A stretch of DNA of 64,000 bases from NCBI RefSeq assembly GCF_000312665.1, contig NZ_HF536772.1, positions 1,080,382 to 1,144,381 on the forward strand, in the 5' to 3' direction. Shown piece by piece: positions 1-7,784 of this stretch; position 1 is the first letter of the stretch, and each line of letters begins with the position of its first letter. The notes beneath the pieces are model-generated. The model was given only the letters and a program-made list of their open reading frames with translations. It did no database searches and had not been told where the DNA came from. The DNA is from Rhizobium mesoamericanum STM3625. Its GTDB lineage: Bacteria; Pseudomonadota; Alphaproteobacteria; Rhizobiales; Rhizobiaceae. The translations under genes were made by a program, and so were the position numbers.

Positions 1-7
1 ATTTCGG

Positions 8-877
8 ATGTCACAGGTTTGGTTGATTACAGGCAGTTCTCGCGGCCTCGGCAGGGCGCTCGCGGAAGCGGTTCTGGCGGCAGGGCACAAGCTGGTCGCG
101 ACCGCGCGCGATCCTTCGCAACTCAACGACATCAAGCAGCGCTATCCCGGCCATGTCTTAGCGATTCCTCTTGACGTTACAGACGAGCAATCAGCTGCCG
201 CCGCCGTGACGGCAGCAATAGAGACGTTCGGCCGGCTCGACGTGCTCGTCAACAATGCCGGTTATGGTGACGTCGGATCGATCGAGGACACCAGCCTTGC
301 CGATTTCCGCGCCCAGATCGAAACCAACCTCTTCGGAACGATCATCGTGACCAAAGCGGCTCTGCCGCTGATGCGCGAGCAGGGCTCCGGTCACGTCATT
401 CAGGTTTCCTCCGTCGGCGGCCGCATCGGCCCAGCTGGTCGCGCCCCCTATGCAGCCGCCAAGTGGGGCGTCGAGGGTTTCTCCGAAGTGCTCTCCAGGG
501 AAGTCGGCCCGCTCGGCATCAAGGTGACGATCATCGAGCCCGGCGGTTTCCGCACCGATTTCGCCGGCGCCTCCACCACGCTCCGGGAAGGGCGCCCGGA
601 ATACGAAGACACCGTCGGCAAGATGGCCCGATATCAGCGCGACTACGACGGCAATCAGCCGGGTGACCCCGCGAAGGCAGCCGCCGCGATCGTCCATGTC
701 GCCGGTGTCGCGGAGCCGCCGCTGCGCCTGCTGCTCGGCAGCGATGCGGTGCGCGGGGTCGAGCAGAACGATGCGGCACGAGTCAAGGAACATGCAGCCT
801 GGCGCGACCTGAGTGTCTCCACTGATTTCGAGCCCGGCGCGGGTGCTGGGAAATTTCCCTGGGAAGCCGGGAGATAA
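8..877 (+). CDS. SDR-family oxidoreductase
   Basis: A 289-residue classical short-chain dehydrogenase/reductase, expected to be a soluble NAD(P)-dependent oxidoreductase. The Rossmann glycine motif TGSSRGLG is at residues 8-15, NNAG at 82-85, and the catalytic Ser134/135, Tyr148 and Lys152 (YAAAK) are all present. The substrate cannot be read from the sequence. It runs convergently towards phnF with a short gap holding a hairpin, so it is probably not part of the phosphonate operon. The upstream region is outside the window, so promoter and operon membership are unknown. Confidence 0.9.
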   Translation: MSQVWLITGSSRGLGRALAEAVLAAGHKLVATARDPSQLNDIKQRYPGHVLAIPLDVTDEQSAAAAVTAAIETFGRLDVLVNNAGYGDVGSIEDTSLADFRAQIETNLFGTIIVTKAALPLMREQGSGHVIQVSSVGGRIGPAGRAPYAAAKWGVEGFSEVLSREVGPLGIKVTIIEPGGFRTDFAGASTTLREGRPEYEDTVGKMARYQRDYDGNQPGDPAKAAAAIVHVAGVAEPPLRLLLGSDAVRGVEQNDAARVKEHAAWRDLSVSTDFEPGAGAGKFPWEAGR

Positions 878-893
878 CGACCGGTCCTTTCAA

Positions 894-922
894 CGATGCC
901 GGGGACTGCTCCTCCGGCATCG
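894..922. terminator. Hairpin between convergent SDR gene and phnF
   Basis: A 9-bp perfect inverted repeat, CGATGCCGG (894-902) and CCGGCATCG (914-922), with an 11-nt loop lies between two convergent genes. There is no strong T-run on either strand, so it may be a bidirectional transcript end of the weak type. Confidence 0.45.
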
Positions 923-929
923 GCCGGAC

Positions 930-1661
930 TTAATTCTCGATCGTGAACTGCACGCGGTCGGCCGCAAACCGGCTGATCGCATATTGGACCGGTACACCTT
1001 CGAGGTCGGTGTTGGTCGCCTTGGTAATCAGCAGGATCGCGCCGGGCGCCAGTTCGAGGGCCGCGGTGTCCGCCTCATCGGCATGAACGGCAGTGATTTC
1101 GGTCGTTGCGCGCACGTAGTCGGATAATCCAAGCTCGGCAAAGGCCTTCGTGATGGATTCGGTCCGCTTGTAGGCATCGGGCATGCCGCCGAAGCGCCCG
1201 GCCGGAAACCACGCCGTCGCACAGGAAACCGGGCGGCCATCCGCCTTGCGAACCGTTTCCATGCGGATCACCGGCTCTCCCGGCCGGATCTTCAGGCCGC
1301 GCGCCACGTCCGGGCCCGCCTTCTCCTGCGAATAGGAAAGCAGCAATCCACGCATCTCGCGCGCCTGCTCGCCAATCCCGGCGGTGAACCGGGTGCGCTT
1401 AGTGATCGGAAAGTTCAGCCGCTCCTTGCGCTCAATCAACGTGCCGCGCCCCTGCACCGCGCGTACGATGCCCTCCTGGGCAAGAGCGGCGATCGCGCTT
1501 CTGACCGTATGTCTGTTGACGCCGAACTGCAGCGCCAACACCGTCTCCGGCGGCACCATGCCGGTCTCGTCATAGGCGCCGGCGCTGATCGCCTGGCGAA
1601 TGCGGTCGGCGATCTGCCGCCATAGCGCCACGCCCGTCTGTCTTTGTACCTGCCCAGCCAT
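930..1661 (-). CDS. phnF: PhnF, GntR/HutC-type regulator of phosphonate genes
   Basis: A 243-residue regulator with an N-terminal winged helix-turn-helix of GntR type (roughly residues 10-75, including a VNRHTVR recognition segment) and a C-terminal UTRA effector domain (roughly 95-240). Members beside phn genes repress C-P lyase operons. The frame opens at a GTG at 1679, but the ATG at 1661 follows AAGGGG at good spacing and is preferred. It is divergent from phnG across about 100 bp that hold a likely PhnF operator and a Pho-box-like repeat, so it probably controls both itself and the phn operon. The effector is not known from the sequence. Confidence 0.9.
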   Translation of the reverse strand: MAGQVQRQTGVALWRQIADRIRQAISAGAYDETGMVPPETVLALQFGVNRHTVRSAIAALAQEGIVRAVQGRGTLIERKERLNFPITKRTRFTAGIGEQAREMRGLLLSYSQEKAGPDVARGLKIRPGEPVIRMETVRKADGRPVSCATAWFPAGRFGGMPDAYKRTESITKAFAELGLSDYVRATTEITAVHADEADTAALELAPGAILLITKATNTDLEGVPVQYAISRFAADRVQFTIEN

Positions 1662-1672
1662 TTTACCCCTTG

Positions 1673-1690
1673 ATGTCACACGCTTGTCAT
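1673..1690 (+). promoter_or_regulatory. Candidate Pho box upstream of phnG
   Basis: Two 7-mers, ATGTCAC (1673-1679) and TTGTCAT (1684-1690), are directly repeated with a 4-nt spacer, giving an 11-bp period. This is the layout of a PhoB box (CTGTCAT-N4-CTGTCAT), with the core TGTCA exact in both halves. The site faces phnG, 70 bp upstream of its start, which fits induction by phosphate starvation. Confidence 0.7.
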
Positions 1691-1719
1691 GTTGCGGATT
1701 TAAGCGTAACCATATCTTG

Positions 1720-1743
1720 TATAGTTGTCTATATCAATAGACA
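1720..1743. promoter_or_regulatory. Candidate PhnF operator
   Basis: Two overlapping inverted repeats lie in the phnF-phnG gap: TATAG-N4-CTATA (1720-1733) and TGTCTA-N6-TAGACA (1726-1743). HutC-subfamily GntR proteins such as PhnF bind short GT/TA/AC palindromes of this kind. The site lies just upstream of the phnG ribosome-binding site (AAGGGA, 1747-1752), suited to repression. Which of the two repeats is bound is not decided by the sequence. Confidence 0.6.
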
Positions 1744-1759
1744 TTTAAGGGATGTGGTG

Positions 1760-2227
1760 ATGACCTTAGCGGAAAAGAATGGGCCGGCGGCAGGTGGGCG
1801 CAAGCGCGTCGTCGACCTACTTGCGCGCGCGGAGCGGCAGGAGCTGCTCGAAGCATGGGACAATCTGGCGGAAAAGCCTGCGGTCAAGCCCGTGCGCGGT
1901 CCGGAAACGGGCCTCGTCATGGTCCGGGGGCGCATGGGCGGCGGCGGAGCGCCGTTCAACCTCGGTGAGGTGACGGTCACCCGCGCCACCGTGCGCCTTG
2001 CATCAGGCGCCGTCGGCCATGGCCAGGCGCTGGGCACCGATCGCGAGAAGGCCAGGCTTTCGGCCGTCTTCGACGCGCTCTGGCAGGAACCGGCCACACA
2101 GCAGATTATCGAGCAATCGCTCCTTCAGCCGATAGCCGCGCGCGTAGCTGAAGCCGAGCAGCGCAAGGCCAACGAGACGGCCGCGACGCGCGTCGATTTC
2201 TTCACCATGGTTCGCGGAGACGACTGA
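1760..2227 (+). CDS. phnG: C-P lyase subunit PhnG
   Basis: A 155-residue PhnG, part of the soluble PhnGHIJ core complex that attaches alkylphosphonate to the ribose of ATP and cleaves the C-P bond. Its N-terminal half contains a RMGGGGAPFNLGE segment and the C-terminal half a charged helix, as in the family. The start at 1760 is chosen over an in-frame ATG at 1670 because AAGGGA lies 7 nt upstream and the 30 extra residues would read through the operator region. The stop overlaps the phnH start by one base (TGATG), a sign of translational coupling. Confidence 0.93.
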   Translation: MTLAEKNGPAAGGRKRVVDLLARAERQELLEAWDNLAEKPAVKPVRGPETGLVMVRGRMGGGGAPFNLGEVTVTRATVRLASGAVGHGQALGTDREKARLSAVFDALWQEPATQQIIEQSLLQPIAARVAEAEQRKANETAATRVDFFTMVRGDD

Positions 2228-2835
2228 TGAGTCTCAAGACGGAAGTCCTGACCGGTGGCTTTGCTGAGCCGGTCTTCCACGCCCAGAGCGTCTTCAAGCT
2301 GATGATGGATGCGATGGCGCGTCCGGGCACGCTCCAGACGGTCGCTCCCGATGCCGCGCCGCCGACACCCCTTGGACGCGCGGCCGGCGCGATCGCGCTG
2401 ACGCTCTGCGATCACGACACCCCTGTCTGGCTGTCTGCCGGGCTCGCAAAATCCGCCGTGCCGCAATGGCTCTGCTTCCATACTGGTGCGCCAGTTACGC
2501 CGGAGAAGGCCGAGGCGCGTTTCGCCTTTGCCGAAGCCGGTACGACGCTCTCGTCCTTCGGTCTCTTTGCCACCGGCACCCAAGAATATCCCGATCGTTC
2601 GACGACGCTGATCATCGAACTGGCCGATCTCGAGGTAGGCCGCAGGCTCGCCCTGATGGGCCCAGGCATTAAGACGGTGACCGAAATCGCCCCCCTCGGC
2701 CTGCCAGACACCTTCCTGCGCCTATGGACGGAGAACCGCGCGCTGTTCCCGCGCGGTATCGACATCGTGCTGACCTCGGGCAGCCGTTTCGTCTGCCTGC
2801 CGCGCACGACCAAGATCACCGCAACGGAGATGTGA
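2227..2835 (+). CDS. phnH: C-P lyase subunit PhnH
   Basis: A 202-residue PhnH, a dimeric core subunit with a PLP-transferase-like fold but no PLP function, needed for assembly and stability of the C-P lyase core. The protein has the family's usual length and opening (VFHAQSVFKLMMDAMARPG). It overlaps the phnG stop by one base and ends three bases before phnI, so all four core subunits are likely translated from one message. Confidence 0.93.
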   Translation: MSLKTEVLTGGFAEPVFHAQSVFKLMMDAMARPGTLQTVAPDAAPPTPLGRAAGAIALTLCDHDTPVWLSAGLAKSAVPQWLCFHTGAPVTPEKAEARFAFAEAGTTLSSFGLFATGTQEYPDRSTTLIIELADLEVGRRLALMGPGIKTVTEIAPLGLPDTFLRLWTENRALFPRGIDIVLTSGSRFVCLPRTTKITATEM

Positions 2836-2838
2836 CCC

Positions 2839-3948
2839 ATGTATGTTGCTGTCAAAGGGGGCGAGGCTGCCATTGCCAACGCCCATCGCCTGTTGGCGGA
2901 TCGCCGTCGCGGTGACCGTTCATTGCCTGCTATCGGAATCGACCAGATCGTGGCGCAGCTGGCGCTGGCCGTCGATCGCGTGATGGCCGAGGCCTCCCTC
3001 TACGATCGCCCGCTTGCGGCTCTTGCCGTCCGCCAATCGCGCGGAGACATGATCGAAGCGATCTTCCTGCTGCGCGCCTATCGCACGACGCTGCCGCGCT
3101 TCGGCCATAGCAAGCCGATCGACACCGCCCACATGAAGATCGAGCGCCGTGTCTCCGCCACCTACAAGGATCTTCCGGGCGGCCAGCTGCTCGGCCCGAC
3201 CTTCGATTATACGCACCGCCTTCTCGACCCATCGCTTCTGACCGACGAAGCCGTCGCGGAGCCGATGCTTCGCGACGCCGAAATTGGCCGCATCATGCGC
3301 GTTTCGGAAATCCTTGCGCAGGAAGGCCTCATCGAGGGCGATGGCGAAGTGCCCGAGGATCACGAGATCGGCGACCTGACGCGCGAGCCGATGGAATTTC
3401 CGATGACCCGCGATCTGCGCCTGCAGGCGCTTGCACGCGGCGACGAAGGCTTTCTCCTGGCGCTTGGCTATTCGACCCAGCGCGGCTATGGACGCAACCA
3501 TCCCTTCACCGGCGAAATCCGCATCGGAGAGGTCGAGGTCGAATTCGATGTTCCCGAGCTCGGTTTCGCCGTCTCGCTTGGCACCATCCAGGTCACGGAG
3601 TGCCAGATGGTCAACCAGTTCAAGGGCTCGTCCAAGGCGCCGCCGCAGTTCACCCGCGGCTATGGCTTGGTGTTCGGCCAGAGCGAGCGCAAGGCGATGT
3701 CCATGTCGCTCGTCGACCGCGCACTGCGCGCCGAAGAGCTTGGCGAGGACATCACCGCACCGGCGCAGGACGAGGAGTTCGTCATCTCGCATGCCGACAA
3801 CGTTCAGTCGACTGGCTTCGTCGAGCACCTGAAGCTGCCGCACTACGTCGACTTCCAGGCGGAACTCGATCTGGTACGCCGCATGCGCAACGAATTCGAA
3901 GCCAACCGCATCAGTGGCGACGATATCACCAAGGAGGCGGCTGAATGA
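2839..3948 (+). CDS. phnI: C-P lyase subunit PhnI
   Basis: A 369-residue PhnI, the nucleosidase-type subunit: in Escherichia coli PhnI with PhnG, PhnH and PhnL displaces adenine of ATP with methylphosphonate. Length and conserved blocks (for example MYVAVKGGEAAIANAHRLL at the start and KAPPQFTRGYGLVFGQSERK near residue 270) match the family. It begins three bases after phnH and overlaps phnJ by four bases (ATGA, 3945-3948). Confidence 0.93.
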   Translation: MYVAVKGGEAAIANAHRLLADRRRGDRSLPAIGIDQIVAQLALAVDRVMAEASLYDRPLAALAVRQSRGDMIEAIFLLRAYRTTLPRFGHSKPIDTAHMKIERRVSATYKDLPGGQLLGPTFDYTHRLLDPSLLTDEAVAEPMLRDAEIGRIMRVSEILAQEGLIEGDGEVPEDHEIGDLTREPMEFPMTRDLRLQALARGDEGFLLALGYSTQRGYGRNHPFTGEIRIGEVEVEFDVPELGFAVSLGTIQVTECQMVNQFKGSSKAPPQFTRGYGLVFGQSERKAMSMSLVDRALRAEELGEDITAPAQDEEFVISHADNVQSTGFVEHLKLPHYVDFQAELDLVRRMRNEFEANRISGDDITKEAAE

Positions 3949-4826
3949 CCGATCTAGCCAGCTACAATTTCGCCTATCTCGACGAACAGACGAAGCGTAT
4001 GATCCGCCGAGCCATCCTGAAGGCGATCGCTATCCCAGGCTATCAGGTACCCTTCGCCTCCCGCGAAATGCCAATGCCTTATGGTTGGGGCACCGGCGGC
4101 GTGCAGGTCACGGCCTCGATTATCGGACCGGATGATGTGCTGAAGGTTATCGACCAAGGCGCCGACGACACGACGAATGCCGTGTCGATCCGCGCCTTCT
4201 TCCAGAAGGTCGCGAATGTCGCGGTGACGACGCATACCAAGGATGCGACGATCATCCAGACCCGTCACCGTATTCCGGAGGAGAAGCTTGGAATCAACCA
4301 GGTGCTCGTCTATCAGGTGCCGATTCCCGAGCCGCTGCGCTTCCTCGAGCCGCGCGAGACCGAAACCCGCAAGATGCACGCGCTCGAGGAATACGGTCTC
4401 ATGCACGTGAAGCTCTACGAGGACATCGCACACAACGGCCGCATCTCCAAGACCTACGCCTACCCGGTCAAGGTCGCCGGCCGCTATGTCATGGATCCGT
4501 CGCCGACGCCGAAGTTCGACAATCCGAAAATGCACATGTCAGATGCGCTGCAGCTCTTCGGGGCAGGGCGCGAGAAGCGCATCTATGCCGTTCCGCCCTA
4601 TACCGAAGTCGTCAGCCTCGATTTCGAGGACTACCCGTTCGAGATACAGCGTTTCGGCAAGCCTTGTGCGCTCTGCGGCGGCGAAGAGGTTTATCTCGAC
4701 GAAGTTATCCTCGACGACAAGGGCGGGCGCATGTTCGTCTGCTCCGACACCGACCATTGCGACGACCGCCGCGCCCATGGGCATGCCGGCGAAATGTTGG
4801 CACCCAATCAGGAGGCTGCTGAGTAA
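3945..4826 (+). CDS. phnJ: C-P lyase radical SAM subunit PhnJ
   Basis: A 293-residue PhnJ, the radical S-adenosylmethionine enzyme that breaks the carbon-phosphorus bond and releases the hydrocarbon. The unusual cysteine set is intact: Cys241-x2-Cys244, Cys266 and Cys272, at the same numbers as I recall for the E. coli protein. It overlaps phnI by four bases. The IS110 element begins at or next to its last codons; if the core dinucleotide is AG at 4822-4823, the present TAA stop (4824-4826) is supplied by the element and only about one C-terminal residue differs from the ancestral protein, so function should be kept. Confidence 0.95.
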   Translation: MTDLASYNFAYLDEQTKRMIRRAILKAIAIPGYQVPFASREMPMPYGWGTGGVQVTASIIGPDDVLKVIDQGADDTTNAVSIRAFFQKVANVAVTTHTKDATIIQTRHRIPEEKLGINQVLVYQVPIPEPLRFLEPRETETRKMHALEEYGLMHVKLYEDIAHNGRISKTYAYPVKVAGRYVMDPSPTPKFDNPKMHMSDALQLFGAGREKRIYAVPPYTEVVSLDFEDYPFEIQRFGKPCALCGGEEVYLDEVILDDKGGRMFVCSDTDHCDDRRAHGHAGEMLAPNQEAAE

Positions 4827-4834
4827 TGCGCAAG

Positions 4835-6013
4835 TCAAGCGGCTTTTTGAGTTGGATCGAAGGTTTGCCTGGTTCGGAGCATGGTCCACAGGACGGTGAC
4901 GCGTCGGCGGGCCAAGGCGATGATGGCCTGGGTGTGATGTTTTCCCTCTCGCCGTTTCCGGTCGTAGAAGGCTTTGGAGAGTGGGTCTCTGGTGGAGACG
5001 GCGCAGAAGGCACTCTGGAAGAATACCCGCTTGAGGGCCTTGTCGCCGCCAAGTGCGCGGCGCCAGTTCCTGGATTTTCCGGATTGGCGGATGACGGGCG
5101 TCAGGCCCGCGGCGCTGGCCATGGCGTCAGCCGAGTGGAAGCGCTCGATAGTGCCGATGTTGGCGATGAGCTCTGCCGACAGCACCGCCCCCATCCCCGG
5201 CAGCGAGCGGATGAGGGCACCGTCAGGGTGGCGCTCGAGCAGGGCCTCCAAGTCGCGGTCGATGCGGGCGATCGCCTCGCGCGCCTGCAGGGCCTCCGCG
5301 GCGAGTTCGCGGACCATGTCGGCGAAGCTGGCCTCGCCGGGAACGGCGATGCTCTGGCCCTCGGCGGCTTCGAGGGCGCGTTGGGCCAGTGCCTCGACGG
5401 CGTGCAGGTGAGGTATTCGCTTGAGATGCGCCATGATCCGTTTGAGGCCGGCCCGGCGGATCTCGGCCGGCGTGACGTAGCGGGTGACAAGGACAAGCGG
5501 TCCCTTGGCCGTCAGGTCGAGCCGGCGTTCGAGGCCGGGATGGATAGCGCCCAGGAGCTGGCGCATTCGGGAGATGCGGCGCGTCTGGTCGTCGCTGAGT
5601 TCGCGGCGTCGCGTGACCTTGAGGCGCAGGGCGATCGCGGTCTCGTCGTCTGGCAGGATCGGGCGCAGATCACGCGTTCGGACCAGCTCGGCGATGGTAT
5701 GCGCATCGCGGGGGTCCGACTTGCGCTCGCCGCCGGAAAAGCCCTGTCCGGCCCGGTTGACGGCGATGCCGGGCGCATGGACGAGACGCAACCCCTTGGC
5801 CAGAAGGATGCCCTCCAGGAAGCGCGCCAGCGATCCGGTGATGTCCAGCCCGACCACGACCTCGCCACCGAGACCGTGCAGGTCGGCGACGAGGTGCTCG
5901 ATCGCGGCCTGATCGTTATCGACCGCGCGGTCGAGCAGAACCTGTGCGCGCGCATCGAGAGCGCAGGCCCAATGGGTTTCCTTGGCAATGTCTATTCCAA
6001 CGTAAATCTCCAT
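4835..6013 (-). CDS. IS110-family DEDD transposase (recombinase)
   Basis: A 392-residue transposase with an N-terminal RuvC-like DEDD domain (VGIDIAK with Asp8, a second acidic block at VVVGLDITGS, then KSDPRDAHTIAEL) and a C-terminal Tnp_20 domain (LPGMGAVLSAELIANIG, and GLTPVIRQSGKSR with the conserved serine of the family). All expected catalytic residues are visible, so it may be active. The start at 6013 follows GAGGAG and opens directly on the DEDD domain; the frame extends to 6055 without support. It reads against the phn genes. Confidence 0.93.
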   Translation of the reverse strand: MEIYVGIDIAKETHWACALDARAQVLLDRAVDNDQAAIEHLVADLHGLGGEVVVGLDITGSLARFLEGILLAKGLRLVHAPGIAVNRAGQGFSGGERKSDPRDAHTIAELVRTRDLRPILPDDETAIALRLKVTRRRELSDDQTRRISRMRQLLGAIHPGLERRLDLTAKGPLVLVTRYVTPAEIRRAGLKRIMAHLKRIPHLHAVEALAQRALEAAEGQSIAVPGEASFADMVRELAAEALQAREAIARIDRDLEALLERHPDGALIRSLPGMGAVLSAELIANIGTIERFHSADAMASAAGLTPVIRQSGKSRNWRRALGGDKALKRVFFQSAFCAVSTRDPLSKAFYDRKRREGKHHTQAIIALARRRVTVLWTMLRTRQTFDPTQKAA

Positions 6014-6225
6014 GACGCTCCTCGCATGACGTGGCGACCGCGCAGGCCCGGACACGCCGACATCGCCTTACATAGCCATCGCGGGCATCGAGCAATCAGC
6101 GGTCGATCCAGGTCGGTGAAGCGAGCGGCTCAGCAGCCGGAGCCATCAAGGGCAGCCCGAATGACAACCATACCCGCATCACCTGCGCCCAAGCAGCTTC
6201 TCACTGCAGTAGGCACTATGAAAAG
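6014..6225 (-). ncRNA. Candidate IS110 bridge RNA region
   Basis: In IS110-group elements the noncoding DNA upstream of the transposase encodes a structured bridge RNA with one loop matching the target and one matching the element ends. Here the minus-strand RNA would contain GGCTGCTGAG (complement of 6129-6138), identical over 10 nt to the phnJ flank at 4814-4823 and ending on the proposed AG core, as expected for a right-target guide. Weaker candidates for donor guides are the complements of 6091-6096 (pairs with the phnJ-side element end with one wobble) and 6067-6075 (partial match to the phnK-side end). No clear left-target guide was found. RNA ends are unknown. Confidence 0.5.
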
Positions 6226-6233
6226 AGGTAAGG

Positions 6234-7010
6234 ATGAGCGAAACCCCGCTTCTCAAAGTCAATGACGTCTCGAAATTCTACGGCAACCGCATTGGCTGCC
6301 GGACGGTCTCCTTCGAGCTCTGGCCGGGCGAAGTGCTCGCCATCGTCGGTGAATCCGGATCTGGCAAGACGACACTGCTCAACTGCATCTCGACCCGTCT
6401 GATGCCGACCACCGGCAGTGTCGAATACCATATGCGCGACGGCGCCTACCGCGACCTCTACCGGATGAACGAGGCGGAACGCCGTTCCTTGATGCGCACC
6501 GACTGGGGTTTCGTGCATCAGAATCCGGCTGACGGTTTGCGCATGACCGTCTCGGCCGGCGCTAATGTAGGGGAACGCCTGATGGCGGTTGGCGACCGCC
6601 ACTACGGCAACATCCGCTCCACCGCTGTTGACTGGCTGCAGCGTGTCGAGATTGACGAAGGCCGCATCGACGAGCAGCCGCGCGCTTTTTCCGGCGGCAT
6701 GCGCCAGCGTCTGCAGATTGCCCGCAATCTGGTCACCGGCCCGCGTCTGGTCTTCATGGACGAGCCGACCGGCGGCCTCGACGTGTCGGTGCAGGCCCGC
6801 CTGCTCGATCTCGTCCGCGGCCTCGTCCACGATCTTGGTCTAGCCGCAATCATCGTCACCCACGACCTCGCCGTCGCGCGCCTACTGTCACACCGCATGA
6901 TGGTAATGAAGGATGGCCAAGTCATCGAGCATGGGTTGACCGATCGCGTCCTGGACGATCCACGCGAGGCGTACACGCAGCTCCTCGTGTCCTCCATCCT
7001 GCAGGTCTGA
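6234..7010 (+). CDS. phnK: C-P lyase ABC-type ATPase PhnK
   Basis: A 258-residue ABC ATPase that binds the PhnGHIJ core rather than a membrane permease. Walker A GESGSGKT at residues 39-46, signature FSGGMRQRLQIARN and Walker B LVFMDEPT are intact. Its ribosome-binding site AGAGG (6224-6228) lies at or just outside the IS110 end, so translation should survive the insertion, while transcription from the phn promoter must now cross the element. It would have followed phnJ directly before the insertion. Confidence 0.93.
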   Translation: MSETPLLKVNDVSKFYGNRIGCRTVSFELWPGEVLAIVGESGSGKTTLLNCISTRLMPTTGSVEYHMRDGAYRDLYRMNEAERRSLMRTDWGFVHQNPADGLRMTVSAGANVGERLMAVGDRHYGNIRSTAVDWLQRVEIDEGRIDEQPRAFSGGMRQRLQIARNLVTGPRLVFMDEPTGGLDVSVQARLLDLVRGLVHDLGLAAIIVTHDLAVARLLSHRMMVMKDGQVIEHGLTDRVLDDPREAYTQLLVSSILQV

Positions 7011-7073
7011 TCGCGAAGGCCGTTCGGCCACCGGCTATCGGATTCGTGGCAAACGAAACTAAGGAAAGAAATC

Positions 7074-7784
7074 ATGGCAACGCCACTCGTTGTTTCGGAA
7101 GTCGCCAAGAGCTTCACCATGCATCTGCGCGACGGCCTTACGCTACCGGTCGTTTCGGATGTATCCTTTTCCGTGGCATGCGGGGAATGTGTTGTCCTTG
7201 GCGGCCCGTCGGGCATCGGCAAGAGCTCACTGCTCAAGATGATCTACGGCAACTATGCCGTCGATAGCGGCCAGATCCTGATCAGTCATCATGACAAGAT
7301 CGTCGATCTGGCAGCGGCGAACCCGCGCACGATCATCGACGTGCGACGCCACACGCTCGGCTACGTCAGCCAGTTCCTGCGCACCGTCCCGCGTGTTGCA
7401 GCAATCGACGTGGTTGCCGAGCCGTTGGTCGCACGCGGCCAAAAGGCGGAAGTGGCGCGCGAGAAGGCCGCAAGCCTCCTCGCGAGGCTGAACCTGCCGG
7501 AAGCGCTCTGGCAGCTTCCACCCGCCACCTTCTCCGGCGGCGAGCAGCAGCGCGTTAACATCGCCCGCGGCTTCATCACCGAGCACACCATCCTGTTGCT
7601 CGACGAGCCGACCGCCTCGCTCGACTCCAGGAACCGCGCCGTGGTCGTCGGCATGATCGAGGAAAAGAAGAGGGCAGGTGTCGCCCTTCTCGGCATCTTC
7701 CACGATGAGGAGGTGCGCGAAGTCCTCGCGGACCGTATTCTCGACGTCCAGAAGTTCTCGCCGCGAAAGGCAATCGCCGCATGA
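7074..7784 (+). CDS. phnL: C-P lyase ABC-type ATPase PhnL
   Basis: A 236-residue ABC ATPase with Walker A GPSGIGKSS around residues 44-52, signature FSGGEQQRVNIARG and Walker B LLLDEPTASLDS. PhnL acts with PhnG, PhnH and PhnI in the first step of C-P lyase, and is related to the LolD group. It follows phnK by 63 bp with its own site AAGGAA, and its last four bases overlap the next gene (ATGA, 7781-7784). Confidence 0.92.
   Translation: MATPLVVSEVAKSFTMHLRDGLTLPVVSDVSFSVACGECVVLGGPSGIGKSSLLKMIYGNYAVDSGQILISHHDKIVDLAAANPRTIIDVRRHTLGYVSQFLRTVPRVAAIDVVAEPLVARGQKAEVAREKAASLLARLNLPEALWQLPPATFSGGEQQRVNIARGFITEHTILLLDEPTASLDSRNRAVVVGMIEEKKRAGVALLGIFHDEEVREVLADRILDVQKFSPRKAIAA

Larger units (their letters stand above)
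4824..6225 (-). mobile_element. IS110-family insertion sequence between phnJ and phnK
   Basis: A roughly 1.4-kb element with one full-length DEDD transposase gene on the minus strand and about 200 bp of noncoding DNA on its upstream side. Long 5' noncoding DNA is the layout of the IS110 group (the IS1111 group has it downstream). No terminal inverted repeats are seen, as is usual for this family. The ends are inferred: phnJ is intact up to 4823 and the phnK ribosome-binding site AGAGG starts at 6224; both junctions carry the dinucleotide AG, a plausible core. Imperfect copies of a TGCGC..AAGC.GCTT motif lie near both ends (4827-4847 and 6184-6203). The element lies opposite to the phn operon and splits it. 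Confidence 0.85.

Noticed and set aside
2920..3843. A 307-codon minus-strand frame
   Set aside because: It is the complement of phnI and has no motif.
6184..6203. TGCGC..AAGC.GCTT motif shared with 4827-4847, considered as a terminal direct repeat
   Set aside because: The match is gapped and lies 20 bp inside the element on one side, so it does not define the ends.
4826..6265. Long plus-strand open frame across the insertion sequence
   Set aside because: It is the complement of the transposase gene, has no family motif, and runs into phnK; the minus-strand frame carries all IS110 motifs.
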